Below the pieces are notes generated by a model, which ran no database searches, had not been told where the DNA came from, and saw nothing but the letters and a program-made list of their open reading frames with translations. DNA of 39,426 bases from a bacterium (GTDB lineage: Bacteria > Planctomycetota > Planctomycetia > Kolteriales > Kolteriaceae): the NCBI GenBank assembly GCA_019748235.1, contig JAIEPU010000305.1, positions 1 through 39,426 on the forward strand. Reading direction: 5' to 3'. The first letter of the stretch is position 1. Each line of letters begins with the position of its first letter. A program made the position numbers and the translations under genes. Shown here in pieces: positions 25,964 to 34,030 of this stretch.

Positions 25964-27190
25964 TTAACGAAAGGATTCGAACTTCGTGCTTCTATGAGTC
26001 TCCTGAGGAGAATTGGCCCTTAATAGCTCAATCGCACGCCCATCCGGAAACTTGAATCGACCGACGACTTCGGACCCTGATATGGACTTTTCATCACGAT
26101 CAGCAACCGTGACGAGCCAAGGATTCGCCGCGAGCGATTCAGGCGTGCGAACGGACTCATGATAGAGGGTGTATCGAAAGACGTTATCAACCGGCGCATC
26201 AATCAATATGGGCCCGTGATCGTGTACCGAATCGGCAACAGCACGAGCAACGACGGCCGAACCCTGACGAAGATCGCGCTCCTGTCCCAGGGCGTGGACC
26301 CACGTCACCTTTGCGGCGAGGACGGTCAGCAGAATCGGAAAGAAGTGAGCCACCGGCATGCGCAGCCAAACTTGAGCCACTGCTATGGAGAATGCGATCC
26401 AGGCAAAAGCCAGCGTGATGTCCACACGCTCCAAGTATTGAAATACGCTCATAAGCCGAATGGACCCGATCGCGATGCAAAGGAGAGGGACTGCGATCAC
26501 GAGTGCCGCTCCCCCTTGTTGAAGAAGCCGCGAGTCCTGTGCATTCAACTTGCCTTTGTGCCATGCCTCGACCGTCACACCGATGAACCAAGATGTGACG
26601 ACGGTAAACGTTCCAACGGCGACCGCCACGACTGAAGTCGCCCAACCGGGTGGATCCAATTCGCGCACAAGCGCCGTGAGGTAACCTCCTCCGAGCACTA
26701 GATCCGCGTGAATCGTCATCCCGACAATTAAGAGAAGCATTCCACCTAGAACTGCCGCACGAGCAGACGGCTGGCTTAGCAATCGAACGAACATGACGGA
26801 GGCCAGTCCCACTAGCCCGATGTCGGGCGTCGCGCTCGAGGCGAGATACATCAGGACTGGGCTGCTCGCCAATCCGACAAGCATCGCTCCCATTCCCCAC
26901 CAGCCGTGAGTACGACGCATCGCGATCGCGAGGAGAGAGGTCATCACCATCGCAATCGATATCGATATCGAACGCTCGAGGAATACATTCGTGATTGGTA
27001 GAGAATCGACGGATCGAGTCGCAAGAAAATAAGTCGCCTCTTGCTCCGTCACTTCACCACGCCAAAAGCCATAGAAAAGTGCGGCTCCCGTCATCACGAT
27101 GACGAGGAACAAATAAAATCGCGAGATCCCCTGGCTCATCGAGTAGCTTGGAGAACACGTCGCTGCACTATCGGAGAGAACTGGATTCAT
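25964..27190 (-). CDS. Polytopic membrane protein, weakly GT83/ArnT-like
   Basis: A 408-residue inner-membrane protein with about nine hydrophobic segments and a C-terminal soluble domain (from about 310) that ends with FKFPDGRAIELLRA. The segments GEVTEQEATYFLATR and SSPVLMYLASSATPDIGL resemble the first-loop acidic motif and the tpD motif of ArnT/dolichyl-phosphate-mannose-type glycosyltransferases, but the loop usually between them is much shortened. Activity is therefore uncertain. The start codon lies 23 bases inside the end of the preceding phosphatase gene, with GGGAGG eight bases upstream of it, so translation is probably coupled. It is the last gene of a three-gene operon. Confidence 0.7.
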   Translation of the reverse strand: MNPVLSDSAATCSPSYSMSQGISRFYLFLVIVMTGAALFYGFWRGEVTEQEATYFLATRSVDSLPITNVFLERSISISIAMVMTSLLAIAMRRTHGWWGMGAMLVGLASSPVLMYLASSATPDIGLVGLASVMFVRLLSQPSARAAVLGGMLLLIVGMTIHADLVLGGGYLTALVRELDPPGWATSVVAVAVGTFTVVTSWFIGVTVEAWHKGKLNAQDSRLLQQGGAALVIAVPLLCIAIGSIRLMSVFQYLERVDITLAFAWIAFSIAVAQVWLRMPVAHFFPILLTVLAAKVTWVHALGQERDLRQGSAVVARAVADSVHDHGPILIDAPVDNVFRYTLYHESVRTPESLAANPWLVTVADRDEKSISGSEVVGRFKFPDGRAIELLRANSPQETHRSTKFESFR

Positions 27191-27776
27191 CCGAGTCCTC
27201 CCGTCCGAGTTCTGCGTTACCATTTTCTTTCGCTTGGAAAGAGACGAGCAACTCCTTCAGGTGATCGACTAGATCTCGACTTCCGTCGAATCCGGCGACA
27301 TCCATTTCACGAAGGGCATCCTCCATGCGCCACCCTTCCTCAAGCATTCGATAGAGCGCGACCGTTGCGCCCGTTCGATTCGCTCCCGCATAGCAATGGA
27401 CCAGCACCGGTTGTTGCGAAGGGTCCCGGACGATCGCGAGTACCTTTTCGAAATCTTCCAGTCTACCAACTCCGGTTCCGGGCATGCGAAAGGAAATGAA
27501 ACGAGTTCCTGTTCGGTCGCACGCATCCGCTTCAAATGCGCTCGCCGGCTCAGGGTTTAGGCAAATGACCGTTCGAATCTGGTGATCGCGCAACACTTGA
27601 TTGAAATGTTCCGGGCGCATCTGGCCGCTCCGGTACAGAACGCCGGCCCGTACCACCTGAAAATTCTTCGGCAATGAACGAGTGCGAAAGGTGAGCAGTG
27701 CAAAATCAGCGATGAAGAAACCGCCGACAGCCAACAGACAACAGGCCGCGATAAGTCGCTTCATCGAAGTGCTCAT
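27168..27776 (-). CDS. Membrane-anchored dual-specificity-type (cysteine) phosphatase, copy 2
   Basis: A 202-residue protein. One hydrophobic anchor (about residues 8-29) precedes a cysteine-phosphatase domain with the P-loop HCYAGANRTG (Cys128, Arg134). Upstream blocks LYRSGQM and IRTVICLNPE are shared with its neighbour. The anchor suggests the domain faces the periplasm side. The family dephosphorylates phosphotyrosine, phosphoinositides or lipid phosphates; the AGxxRTG P-loop does not settle which. The C-terminal tail is acidic and Ser-rich. The ATG at 27776 has AGGTG upstream; GTG at 27785 is the alternative. It overlaps the next gene by 23 bases and follows copy 1 by 26 bases. Confidence 0.82.
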   Translation of the reverse strand: MSTSMKRLIAACCLLAVGGFFIADFALLTFRTRSLPKNFQVVRAGVLYRSGQMRPEHFNQVLRDHQIRTVICLNPEPASAFEADACDRTGTRFISFRMPGTGVGRLEDFEKVLAIVRDPSQQPVLVHCYAGANRTGATVALYRMLEEGWRMEDALREMDVAGFDGSRDLVDHLKELLVSFQAKENGNAELGREDSDESSSLR

Positions 27777-27802
27777 CGGCTTCACCTGCGATTAATGATT
27801 CG

Positions 27803-28402
27803 TTATCGTCGCGACGACGCGATCTTCGGGATGTTGATCAGGCAACGTTCCGATGAGATGAGCTGCTCGTTCAAATGACGAAGCTGCTCAATCTGTGGCG
27901 TCAGCCCTTCATTCCCTTTGGCAACCATTTCCGCGATCGCGTCTTCGAAATCCCATCCCTGAATCACCGAACGATAAAGAGCCACCGCTCCCCCCGTCCG
28001 TTGAACCCCGGCCGAGCAATGAACCAGGATCGGATGATTCATCGGATCGCCAGCGACTTGCAGAAACCGGAGATAGGGATCGTCCGGCCCGACACCGTCA
28101 CCGGGAAGGTAGGCGAAATACCTCTTCACCCCCTTCTCGTCGCAGATCTTCTGATAAGCATCATTCTTCGTGAAGGTCAAAGAGAAGACTGTTTTGATGT
28201 GATAACGGTCGATCGCTTCTTTGAGCTGCCATTCTTGAAGGAGCCCGCTTCGGTAAAGCGTCCCCGAATCGACGACGTCAAATCGTTTCCAAGCAAAGAA
28301 CTTCTGATACGTCCACCAACTCGTTCCGATGATGCCCGCACACAGAATGAGCCCGAGGAGAGCCCATCGAGTGACGGAAGGGCGAATTCGTTTCGACACC
28401 AT
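27803..28402 (-). CDS. Membrane-anchored dual-specificity-type (cysteine) phosphatase, copy 1
   Basis: A 199-residue protein with a basic N-terminus, one membrane segment (about 12-30) and a cysteine-phosphatase domain. The P-loop is HCSAGVQRTG (Cys129, Arg135). It shares with copy 2 the blocks TLYRSGLL, IKTVFSLTF, a PGxGVG turn before the P-loop and the ALYRSVIQGW helix after it, so the two arose by duplication. In this copy the turn is PGDGVG, with an Asp that could be the general acid; copy 2 has PGTGVG. GGGAGG precedes the ATG closely. It is the first gene of the operon and is divergent from the symporter gene, 298 bases away. Confidence 0.83.
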   Translation of the reverse strand: MVSKRIRPSVTRWALLGLILCAGIIGTSWWTYQKFFAWKRFDVVDSGTLYRSGLLQEWQLKEAIDRYHIKTVFSLTFTKNDAYQKICDEKGVKRYFAYLPGDGVGPDDPYLRFLQVAGDPMNHPILVHCSAGVQRTGGAVALYRSVIQGWDFEDAIAEMVAKGNEGLTPQIEQLRHLNEQLISSERCLINIPKIASSRR

Positions 28403-28700
28403 TCGCGTCCTCCCACTCCCGTCCGCGTCGACGATCCCTCTGATCGGCCCGCGATAGTGAGAGAGTCAAAACGACGCAACGCCATATCCCCCTCAGAAAT
28501 GACGCATTTTCAGCGAATATCGGATTCAAAGCCGGGTGCTTTTCCTTGTTCGCAGACAGGAGTGGCGAGTCCGAATACAACCAAAGGGACCTTCGAGGTC
28601 GCCGAAGAGTCTGAATGTTCACTCCCTCGTGACATTTCGACATGAATATCCCGTGAGATGGTCATTGGTCTTACTAGGGCCATGAAATGAGGTGCGCTGG
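28403..28700. other. 298-base divergent promoter region
   Basis: This gap lies between the phosphatase operon (minus) and the symporter operon (plus). It should carry both promoters. I find no strong dyad or near-consensus hexamer pair, and no RNA gene. Confidence 0.35.
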
Positions 28701-30254
28701 ATGGAGAGCACGCTCCACGCGATCGATTACGCCATCATCGGGGTCTACCTTCTCGGCACTCTTTACATTGGCGGCTACTACGCGAAACACGTTCGGAGCA
28801 CCGGCGACTTGATGCTCGCCGGTAAAGCCCTCCCCTTTTGGGCCATCGCGATGTCGGTCGTCGTTACCGATATCGGGGCGACGAACCTCACATTTGGAGC
28901 GGGAAATGCCTACTCCATCGGCATCTCGCAGGCGAACTTCGACTGGATCGCCTCGATGCCCGCCTGCGTGATTGCCGGACTCCTCTTCGTACCTTTCTTT
29001 TGGCGTTCCGGCGTCTACACGATCCCGGAATTTCTCGGCCGACGCTACAACGAGGTCGTGCAGCGCATTTCCGCCCTGCTTTGGCTTGGATTTCTCGGCA
29101 TCAACCTCGGCATCATGATGCATGCCTCCGCCGTGATCCTCGGTTCGTTCGTCGGTTTCAACTATTACGTTTCGGTTTGGGGAACGGGGCTCGTCGTCGG
29201 CTTCTACACCATCTCGGGGGGACTTGCCGCCGTTGTCATGACCGACGCCCTTCAGATGATCGTCATCTTCATCGGCACCAGCGCCCTTCTTGGAATCGGA
29301 CTTTGGGAGGTTGGGGGACTTTCGGGACTCAAGGAACAATTGGCTCTTCAAGGGGAAGCAACCGCGCATCACCTGCAGCTTCTTCAACCGTACGACACCC
29401 CGAGCGCACTCCCTTGGCCGGCCGTCGTCCTGAGCTTGGGGCTGATTCAGTCGACCGCCTATTTCGCGACGAATCAGGCGATCGTTCAACGCAACTTAGG
29501 GGCGCGGACCGAGTGGGACGGCATGGCGGGGATGATTCTGGCCGGTCTATTCAAGGTTCTTATTCCGATCCTCATCTTCGTACCTGGGCTGATCGCGCGG
29601 GCCTTGTTCCCTCATCTTCCCGATTCAAATGAAGCGATCCCCGCGATGATCCTCCATTTCTTCCCGCCGGGACTGACCGGGTTGATGGTGGCGGCATTCC
29701 TGGCCGCCTTCATGTCGGGTGTTTCGTCATACTTGAATTCGACCTCTACCATGTTTCTCACCGATGTTTATCTTCCCGCGCACCGCGCGGTCACGGGGCG
29801 AGAACTCGAAGATCATCGAGCTATGGTCGTCGGCCGGTTCACCACGGCCGTTCTCATCATTGGCGCATGCCTTGCCGCTCCTGTTTTCGATGAACGGAAT
29901 GTCGGCCAAACGATCTATAATCTGATTCAAACATTGATGAGTGTCTTTTACGGACCTTCGCTGGCCATCATGCTCCTCGGCGTTCTGTGGGCTAGGGCAA
30001 ATCGCTACGGGGGTATGGCGGGACTCATTCTTGGAGTGGTCCTTAGCACCTATCTGACTTTCAGAGGCGGTCCTCTCTTCGCATCGAAGGAGCCCTTCCT
30101 CTACGTGACGCTGATTTCTTTCATCTTCGGCATGTTTGTCACGATCATTGTCAGCTTGCTCACTCCCCCAGAGCCGCAAGAGAAAATCGAAGGGCTCGTC
30201 TTCTCGCAGGTGGCAAAGAAACGGCCAGTGGTTCCACCGATGGGAGGTGCATGA
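28701..30254 (+). CDS. Sodium/solute symporter (SSS family)
   Basis: A 517-residue inner-membrane transporter with about 13 membrane segments. Typical SSS features are the first-helix region (IDYAIIGVYLLGTLYIGGYYA) with the following TGDLMLAGKALPFW, the unwound segment DIGATNLTFGAGNAY, GVYTIPEFLGRRYN, and ATNQAIVQRNLGAR followed by FMSGVSSYLNSTSTMF, which carries the Ser/Thr residues used for sodium binding in this family. The substrate is probably a sugar or related compound, since a glycosidase gene follows. The ATG at 28701 has GAGGTG in front; an in-frame GTG at 28692 is the alternative. The next gene overlaps its stop codon by four bases. Confidence 0.93.
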   Translation: MESTLHAIDYAIIGVYLLGTLYIGGYYAKHVRSTGDLMLAGKALPFWAIAMSVVVTDIGATNLTFGAGNAYSIGISQANFDWIASMPACVIAGLLFVPFFWRSGVYTIPEFLGRRYNEVVQRISALLWLGFLGINLGIMMHASAVILGSFVGFNYYVSVWGTGLVVGFYTISGGLAAVVMTDALQMIVIFIGTSALLGIGLWEVGGLSGLKEQLALQGEATAHHLQLLQPYDTPSALPWPAVVLSLGLIQSTAYFATNQAIVQRNLGARTEWDGMAGMILAGLFKVLIPILIFVPGLIARALFPHLPDSNEAIPAMILHFFPPGLTGLMVAAFLAAFMSGVSSYLNSTSTMFLTDVYLPAHRAVTGRELEDHRAMVVGRFTTAVLIIGACLAAPVFDERNVGQTIYNLIQTLMSVFYGPSLAIMLLGVLWARANRYGGMAGLILGVVLSTYLTFRGGPLFASKEPFLYVTLISFIFGMFVTIIVSLLTPPEPQEKIEGLVFSQVAKKRPVVPPMGGA

Positions 30255-30604
30255 TGCAAGAGATCGACAACCCCATCGAAGCGGGCGATCCTGCAAAAGA
30301 ATCGATCCCTTGGTTGAATCAGATTTTTGAACCGGTGAACGAATGGCTCACGAAGGTCGAGACGCCGATCTTCGAGCAAATCCTCGATTTCATGCGGCCG
30401 TTCAACCAATGGATGAATCAGCTTCCGCCGATCGTGTGGAAGCTATCGGCCGTGGGGCTGTTCGTGTTGTCGGCTTTAGCGGCGCTTTGCATTCCCCGCT
30501 CGTACATATTCGCTAGTGCTCCAGATAACCGGAGTTGGCGTGACTTGCGCTTCTGGACAGTGGCGGCTCTGCTGCCTTACATGGCGATCTATTACTTCCT
30601 CTAA
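30251..30604 (+). CDS. Small membrane protein, symporter-linked
   Basis: A 117-residue protein starting at an ATG that overlaps the symporter stop codon (ATGA), so translation is probably coupled. The first 65 residues are amphipathic and soluble (PWLNQIFEPVNEWLTKVETP), then two membrane segments follow (about 65-82 and 98-117) separated by a short loop with PRSYIFAS. No family is recognised; its placement suggests an accessory subunit of the symporter. Confidence 0.65.
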   Translation: MMQEIDNPIEAGDPAKESIPWLNQIFEPVNEWLTKVETPIFEQILDFMRPFNQWMNQLPPIVWKLSAVGLFVLSALAALCIPRSYIFASAPDNRSWRDLRFWTVAALLPYMAIYYFL

Positions 30605-30616
30605 GAGGGTTAGCGG

Positions 30617-30862
30617 ATGAACGAACACGAACGAGCGAAAACCGAATTGGAAGTAACGACGCTTCGCATGTTCGGTGTTTTCTTTGCTGTGCTCTCCGCA
30701 TTCGTGCTCGTCGGCACCTTCTGGGCGCTCGACAAGCGGTCAACGGCGGTCATTAGCATCGCCAGCGGCGTCGCCCTTTTCGGGGTCGCGGGAATATCGA
30801 GATTCGCTGCTTCCCGAATCGCTCGAAAACTCGAATCGCCCAGAACCAGCGATTCCACATAA
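30617..30862 (+). CDS. Small two-helix membrane protein
   Basis: An 81-residue protein, 12 bases after the previous gene, with two hydrophobic segments (about 18-36 and 43-60), a soluble N-terminus with NEHERAKTELE and a basic end (FAASRIARKLES). No family is recognised. Tight spacing puts it in the symporter operon. Confidence 0.6.
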   Translation: MNEHERAKTELEVTTLRMFGVFFAVLSAFVLVGTFWALDKRSTAVISIASGVALFGVAGISRFAASRIARKLESPRTSDST

Positions 30863-30938
30863 AACAACGTCAACAGAAGTGTCACCCTGTTGTCATCAGG
30901 TAACTTTGGAGTCTAGTGTTTCAACGACCGACAGGATC

Positions 30939-33134
30939 ATGATCAAGATGCACGAGTTCACGTACAAGAATGGCCGCTACTATCGCGATGGCAAACCTCT
31001 TTTCGTCGTCGCCGCCGAGTACCACTTTCATCGGGACAAGCGAGAGAACTGGAAGGATCGGCTCGAAAAGCTGAAGGCCTCGGGCGCGAACACGATCGAC
31101 TTTTATATTCCCTGGCGGCATCACATGCTGATCCAGAACGATCATCGCGTTTATGACTTCACCGGATGGACTAAGGATAGCCGCGACGTCGTCACCTGGA
31201 TGAAGACGATCGAGTCACTCGGGCTTTACATGATCGTCAAGCCGGGACCGTTCATTCATTCCGAACTCAACATCGGCGGACTTCCGGATGTCGTTTCGCC
31301 GACCTACTCTCCCGGTGTCCCCGCCCAACGGCGTCATCACGGCAAGATGGCTTACTGGGGATATGACGCCAGTGCTCTCCCCGCCCCGTTCGATCCCGAC
31401 TTCGACGCTCTTTGCAAGGAATGGCTCGAGGAGGTGCGCGCGGTCGTTCGTCCCTTCGTTCGCGAAGGTGGACCTGTCATCGGCATTCAGATGAATGACG
31501 AGACGGTCTACTGCACCTCGAACGATCCCCCCTGGCATATCGGTTATGAGGCATCGGGGATGCAATACTTTCATGATCTGCTCCGCCGTCGGTACGGGAA
31601 TATCGACCACTACAACGCGACGCATGGAACGAGCTATCCGGGGTTTGATCTCATCCCCGCTCCCAAACTCGCGTGGACCGCGGAGGAAGCGAAGGCGAAG
31701 GGGCTCATTCCGAAGAGTGAAAAGGACCTCCTCCGCTACATCGACTGGGCCGAGTACCAGTGGAAGATGCGGCGTGATCTGTACGTTCGGTACAAGGACT
31801 ATCTCGGCTTCGAATTGCCGCATTTGACGAATTATGCGGGCATCACTCCGCCGATCGTCGAAAACGTGCCCGATCAGCAAGAGCACGCCAAGGAAGCGAT
31901 CCCTTCCGATTTCCAGCCGCTCTATCCGGAGTGGTGGTTCGCGATGAACCGAGTTGACCAAGACGCCAAGGACGGCTCATACGAATACGGCATGATCAGT
32001 TGGCTCGGCGTGGCCGCATACGACATGGACGTCTTTAACCGTTACATCAACACGGCTCGACGTGCGCGCGGCATCAACATGGAAGAAAACTGGGGCTTCG
32101 CCACGCTCTACGATCATCGATCGAAGGATCCGATCGTTCCCTTCTATCAAACGCTTGCTTCCGTCGCAGGAGGCGCGACTGGGTACGTCATCTTCCTTGG
32201 TGTCAGTACCGACTACTGGGAAGACGATCTCGATCGCACGACGAAGAAGCAGTACCCGACCTTCCCATCGCACGCACCGATTGATGAGCACGGCAATCTC
32301 CGTCCGATGTATGACACGATGACCATGCTCAACCGTTGGTTCCGCGAGAACGGCGAAGCTCTCCTCTCGTGCGAGCTTGAGACCGACATCGCCTATTTGC
32401 TCTATGCACCGTATGCCGCCGTCTCGTCATGGATCCCTGATGAACGCTATTGGGGAATCAAAGGTCACGGCATTCCGCGTTGCGGCCGTCAAGGACTCGA
32501 GGAGTTCTCGATCTCGCTACAGGAGGCCGGATACACCTTCGGCATGTTTGAACTCGAGTCAGCAACCGACGAAGAACTCGGTGGGCCGAAGGGAGTCGCG
32601 ATCGAGTCGTCATTCTTCATGGACCCGGCATCGCAGCGAAAACTTGCCCGCTTCGTCAAAGCCGGAGGCCGCCTTTTCATCTCTGGCGAATTGCCGACCC
32701 ACGATCTCGAGATGCAGCCCTGCACGATCCTCAAAGAAGCGATGAACGGAGCGAAGAACGTCGTTTATCAAACGAGCAACATGTTTGAAGACGGCAAGTT
32801 CGCGACGATTGTTGCGAAAGCCGGCATCGAGCCGAGCGTCAAGCACAGCGGCGGTATGCGGGCCTACGTCCATCGAAGCGAGAACGATGCATTTGTCTTC
32901 TTCTTCAGTTTCGATCTGAAGGGATCGCATGACAAGGAGATTCAGTTTGAAGGAGGCACGATCAAGCTTCGGCTCGGCTCGAAGACGTCCGGCGTCCTCC
33001 GGATCACCGACGGGAAGTTGACCGAATACATGGTGAAGGGAATCAACGAAGTCGAAGGGATCACCGACACGATTCGAATCGAGTTCGGCGGCACCGTCAT
33101 CGAAAAGACCGGCGACTTCAGCTCGCTGAAATAA
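30939..33134 (+). CDS. Beta-galactosidase-like glycoside hydrolase (clan GH-A, GH35-like, divergent)
   Basis: A 731-residue enzyme. The N-terminal barrel matches GH35 landmarks: AAEYHFHRDKRENWKDRL, GANTIDFYIPWRHH, GPFIHSELNIGGLPD and VIGIQMNDETVY, where Glu188 stands at the acid/base position but follows Asp instead of the usual Asn. A candidate nucleophile is Glu382 or Glu383 in GINMEENWG. A Rossmann-like C-terminal part (FVKAGGRLFISGELP) and a beta domain follow. No signal peptide is visible, so it would act on imported sugars in the cytoplasm. The start at 30939 is chosen by AGGA and by where the similarity begins; the frame is open further upstream but overlaps the previous gene. The exact substrate is unknown. 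Confidence 0.85.
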   Translation: MIKMHEFTYKNGRYYRDGKPLFVVAAEYHFHRDKRENWKDRLEKLKASGANTIDFYIPWRHHMLIQNDHRVYDFTGWTKDSRDVVTWMKTIESLGLYMIVKPGPFIHSELNIGGLPDVVSPTYSPGVPAQRRHHGKMAYWGYDASALPAPFDPDFDALCKEWLEEVRAVVRPFVREGGPVIGIQMNDETVYCTSNDPPWHIGYEASGMQYFHDLLRRRYGNIDHYNATHGTSYPGFDLIPAPKLAWTAEEAKAKGLIPKSEKDLLRYIDWAEYQWKMRRDLYVRYKDYLGFELPHLTNYAGITPPIVENVPDQQEHAKEAIPSDFQPLYPEWWFAMNRVDQDAKDGSYEYGMISWLGVAAYDMDVFNRYINTARRARGINMEENWGFATLYDHRSKDPIVPFYQTLASVAGGATGYVIFLGVSTDYWEDDLDRTTKKQYPTFPSHAPIDEHGNLRPMYDTMTMLNRWFRENGEALLSCELETDIAYLLYAPYAAVSSWIPDERYWGIKGHGIPRCGRQGLEEFSISLQEAGYTFGMFELESATDEELGGPKGVAIESSFFMDPASQRKLARFVKAGGRLFISGELPTHDLEMQPCTILKEAMNGAKNVVYQTSNMFEDGKFATIVAKAGIEPSVKHSGGMRAYVHRSENDAFVFFFSFDLKGSHDKEIQFEGGTIKLRLGSKTSGVLRITDGKLTEYMVKGINEVEGITDTIRIEFGGTVIEKTGDFSSLK

Positions 33135-33201
33135 CACATCGCCAACTTCTGCGACGTCGCGCCTCTCATGCGATGATGTCGTCGAAGGGAGTCGTCTTCC
33201 C

Positions 33202-33226
33202 GTAGGCTGGGTCGTCTCGACCCAGC
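33202..33226 (+). repeat. REP-like hairpin, copy A (flanks the toxin-antitoxin genes)
   Basis: Starts gtaggctgggtcg; the perfect 9-bp arms gctgggtcg and cgacccagc surround a 3-base loop. An inverted, slightly diverged copy lies at 34188-34213. It ends four bases before the toxin stop codon, so it may also act as a terminator for the toxin gene or for the convergent glycosidase gene. Confidence 0.7.
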
Positions 33227-33230
33227 TCGA

Positions 33231-33734
33231 TCATCCGAGCACTTGTTTGACTGTTGCAAGTGGTAGATACAAATGGAGCGGCTGTTCAAGCAGAGGAATG
33301 AAGCCGTATTTGTGATAGAAGGCGGCGGCGTTGTCATCAAGCGCTTCCACCTTGACCGCGTGGAGCCCAAGGCTGCTCGATAATTCCAGCGAGCGATGTA
33401 GGGCGTCGAGCAGCAATGCTTCTCCTAACCGCTTTCCTTGGGCGGATACGTCAACCGCAAGCCGAGCGAGTAACACCACAGGTATGGGATGTTTCGGAAG
33501 TTTGCGGGCGGCAATCTCAGGTAAGTGTTGGAAAGCAACCGCGCCAGCGGCCAAGGTGTAGTAGCCAATTACTCTCGACTCACCCGCGGGTACTGCGACG
33601 AAGGTCTTACCTACCCGCCGTTTCTCGTACTGACCGACACGTGTTCGAAGGAAGTCATCGAGCGGGGATTGCCCACATGAAAAGTGAGAGCGATCGTGAT
33701 GATTGCCGAAGGGCTCAATAATCCAATTAGCCAC
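33231..33734 (-). CDS. GNAT acetyltransferase toxin (TacT type)
   Basis: A 167-residue protein of the GNAT fold. The acetyl-CoA motif is AVDVSAQGKRLGEALL (Gln99-Gly100-x-x-x-Gly104), and FYHKYGF carries Tyr140, the position of the catalytic tyrosine of TacT. HFSCGQSPLDDFL near residue 20 is typical of this toxin family. TacT toxins acetylate the amino group of aminoacyl-tRNAs and stop translation. The real start is a GTG at 33734, overlapping the antitoxin stop by eight bases; the frame runs on upstream through the antitoxin gene but lacks similarity there. It is the second gene of a toxin-antitoxin operon. Confidence 0.88.
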   Translation of the reverse strand: MANWIIEPFGNHHDRSHFSCGQSPLDDFLRTRVGQYEKRRVGKTFVAVPAGESRVIGYYTLAAGAVAFQHLPEIAARKLPKHPIPVVLLARLAVDVSAQGKRLGEALLLDALHRSLELSSSLGLHAVKVEALDDNAAAFYHKYGFIPLLEQPLHLYLPLATVKQVLG

Positions 33735-34005
33735 GGCGGGCCTTGTGCCGAGCGGCGGCCTTTTTGAGAGCAGTTGTCGGCGTGGGTGGATGCGACAGCA
33801 AATCGAGGAATCGATCACGATCGCGATCCGAAAGAGGAGTTGCGGATTCCTCCGCGAATGACAAATCATCTTCCGCTACGACCCGAGCGCGCCGGACCCG
33901 AACCTCCGTGTCGCTCAGATACTCCACAATCACGGTCGCATTGGCGAACGATTTAGGGAGCACCAGCCTCGCTTTCGAATCAGTCGTTCGGGTTTCGCTT
34001 CGCAC
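33727..34005 (-). CDS. Antitoxin of the GNAT toxin module (AbrB-like N-terminus, DUF1778-like tail)
   Basis: A 92-residue protein. Residues 8-36 (KARLVLPKSFANATVIVEYL, then TEVRVRRA) look like a swapped-hairpin AbrB/MazE-type DNA-binding domain. The second half (LSDRDRDRFLDLL, HPPTPTTALKKAAARH) matches the C-terminal tail of DUF1778/TacA-type antitoxins, which wraps the GNAT toxin. Typical TacA antitoxins instead have a ribbon-helix-helix N-terminus. The GTG start at 34005 has AAGGAG eight bases upstream. It would both neutralise the toxin and repress the promoter at 34031-34060. The toxin gene overlaps its end by eight bases. Confidence 0.8.
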   Translation of the reverse strand: MRSETRTTDSKARLVLPKSFANATVIVEYLSDTEVRVRRARVVAEDDLSFAEESATPLSDRDRDRFLDLLSHPPTPTTALKKAAARHKARRG

Positions 34006-34030
34006 AATGACTTCTCCTTATTCTTGATAA

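Noticed and set aside
25964..25990. tRNA-like T-arm string (minus strand gttcgaatcc)
   Set aside because: It lies inside the end of the membrane protein gene and no acceptor, D or anticodon arms surround it.
30675..30938. Upstream extension of the glycosidase frame
   Set aside because: It overlaps the 81-residue membrane protein gene in another frame, has no ribosome site and no similarity; the ATG at 30939 fits the start of the enzyme fold.
33735..33869. Upstream extension of the GNAT toxin frame
   Set aside because: It lies within the antitoxin gene and lacks GNAT similarity; the overlapping GTG at 33734 is the natural start.
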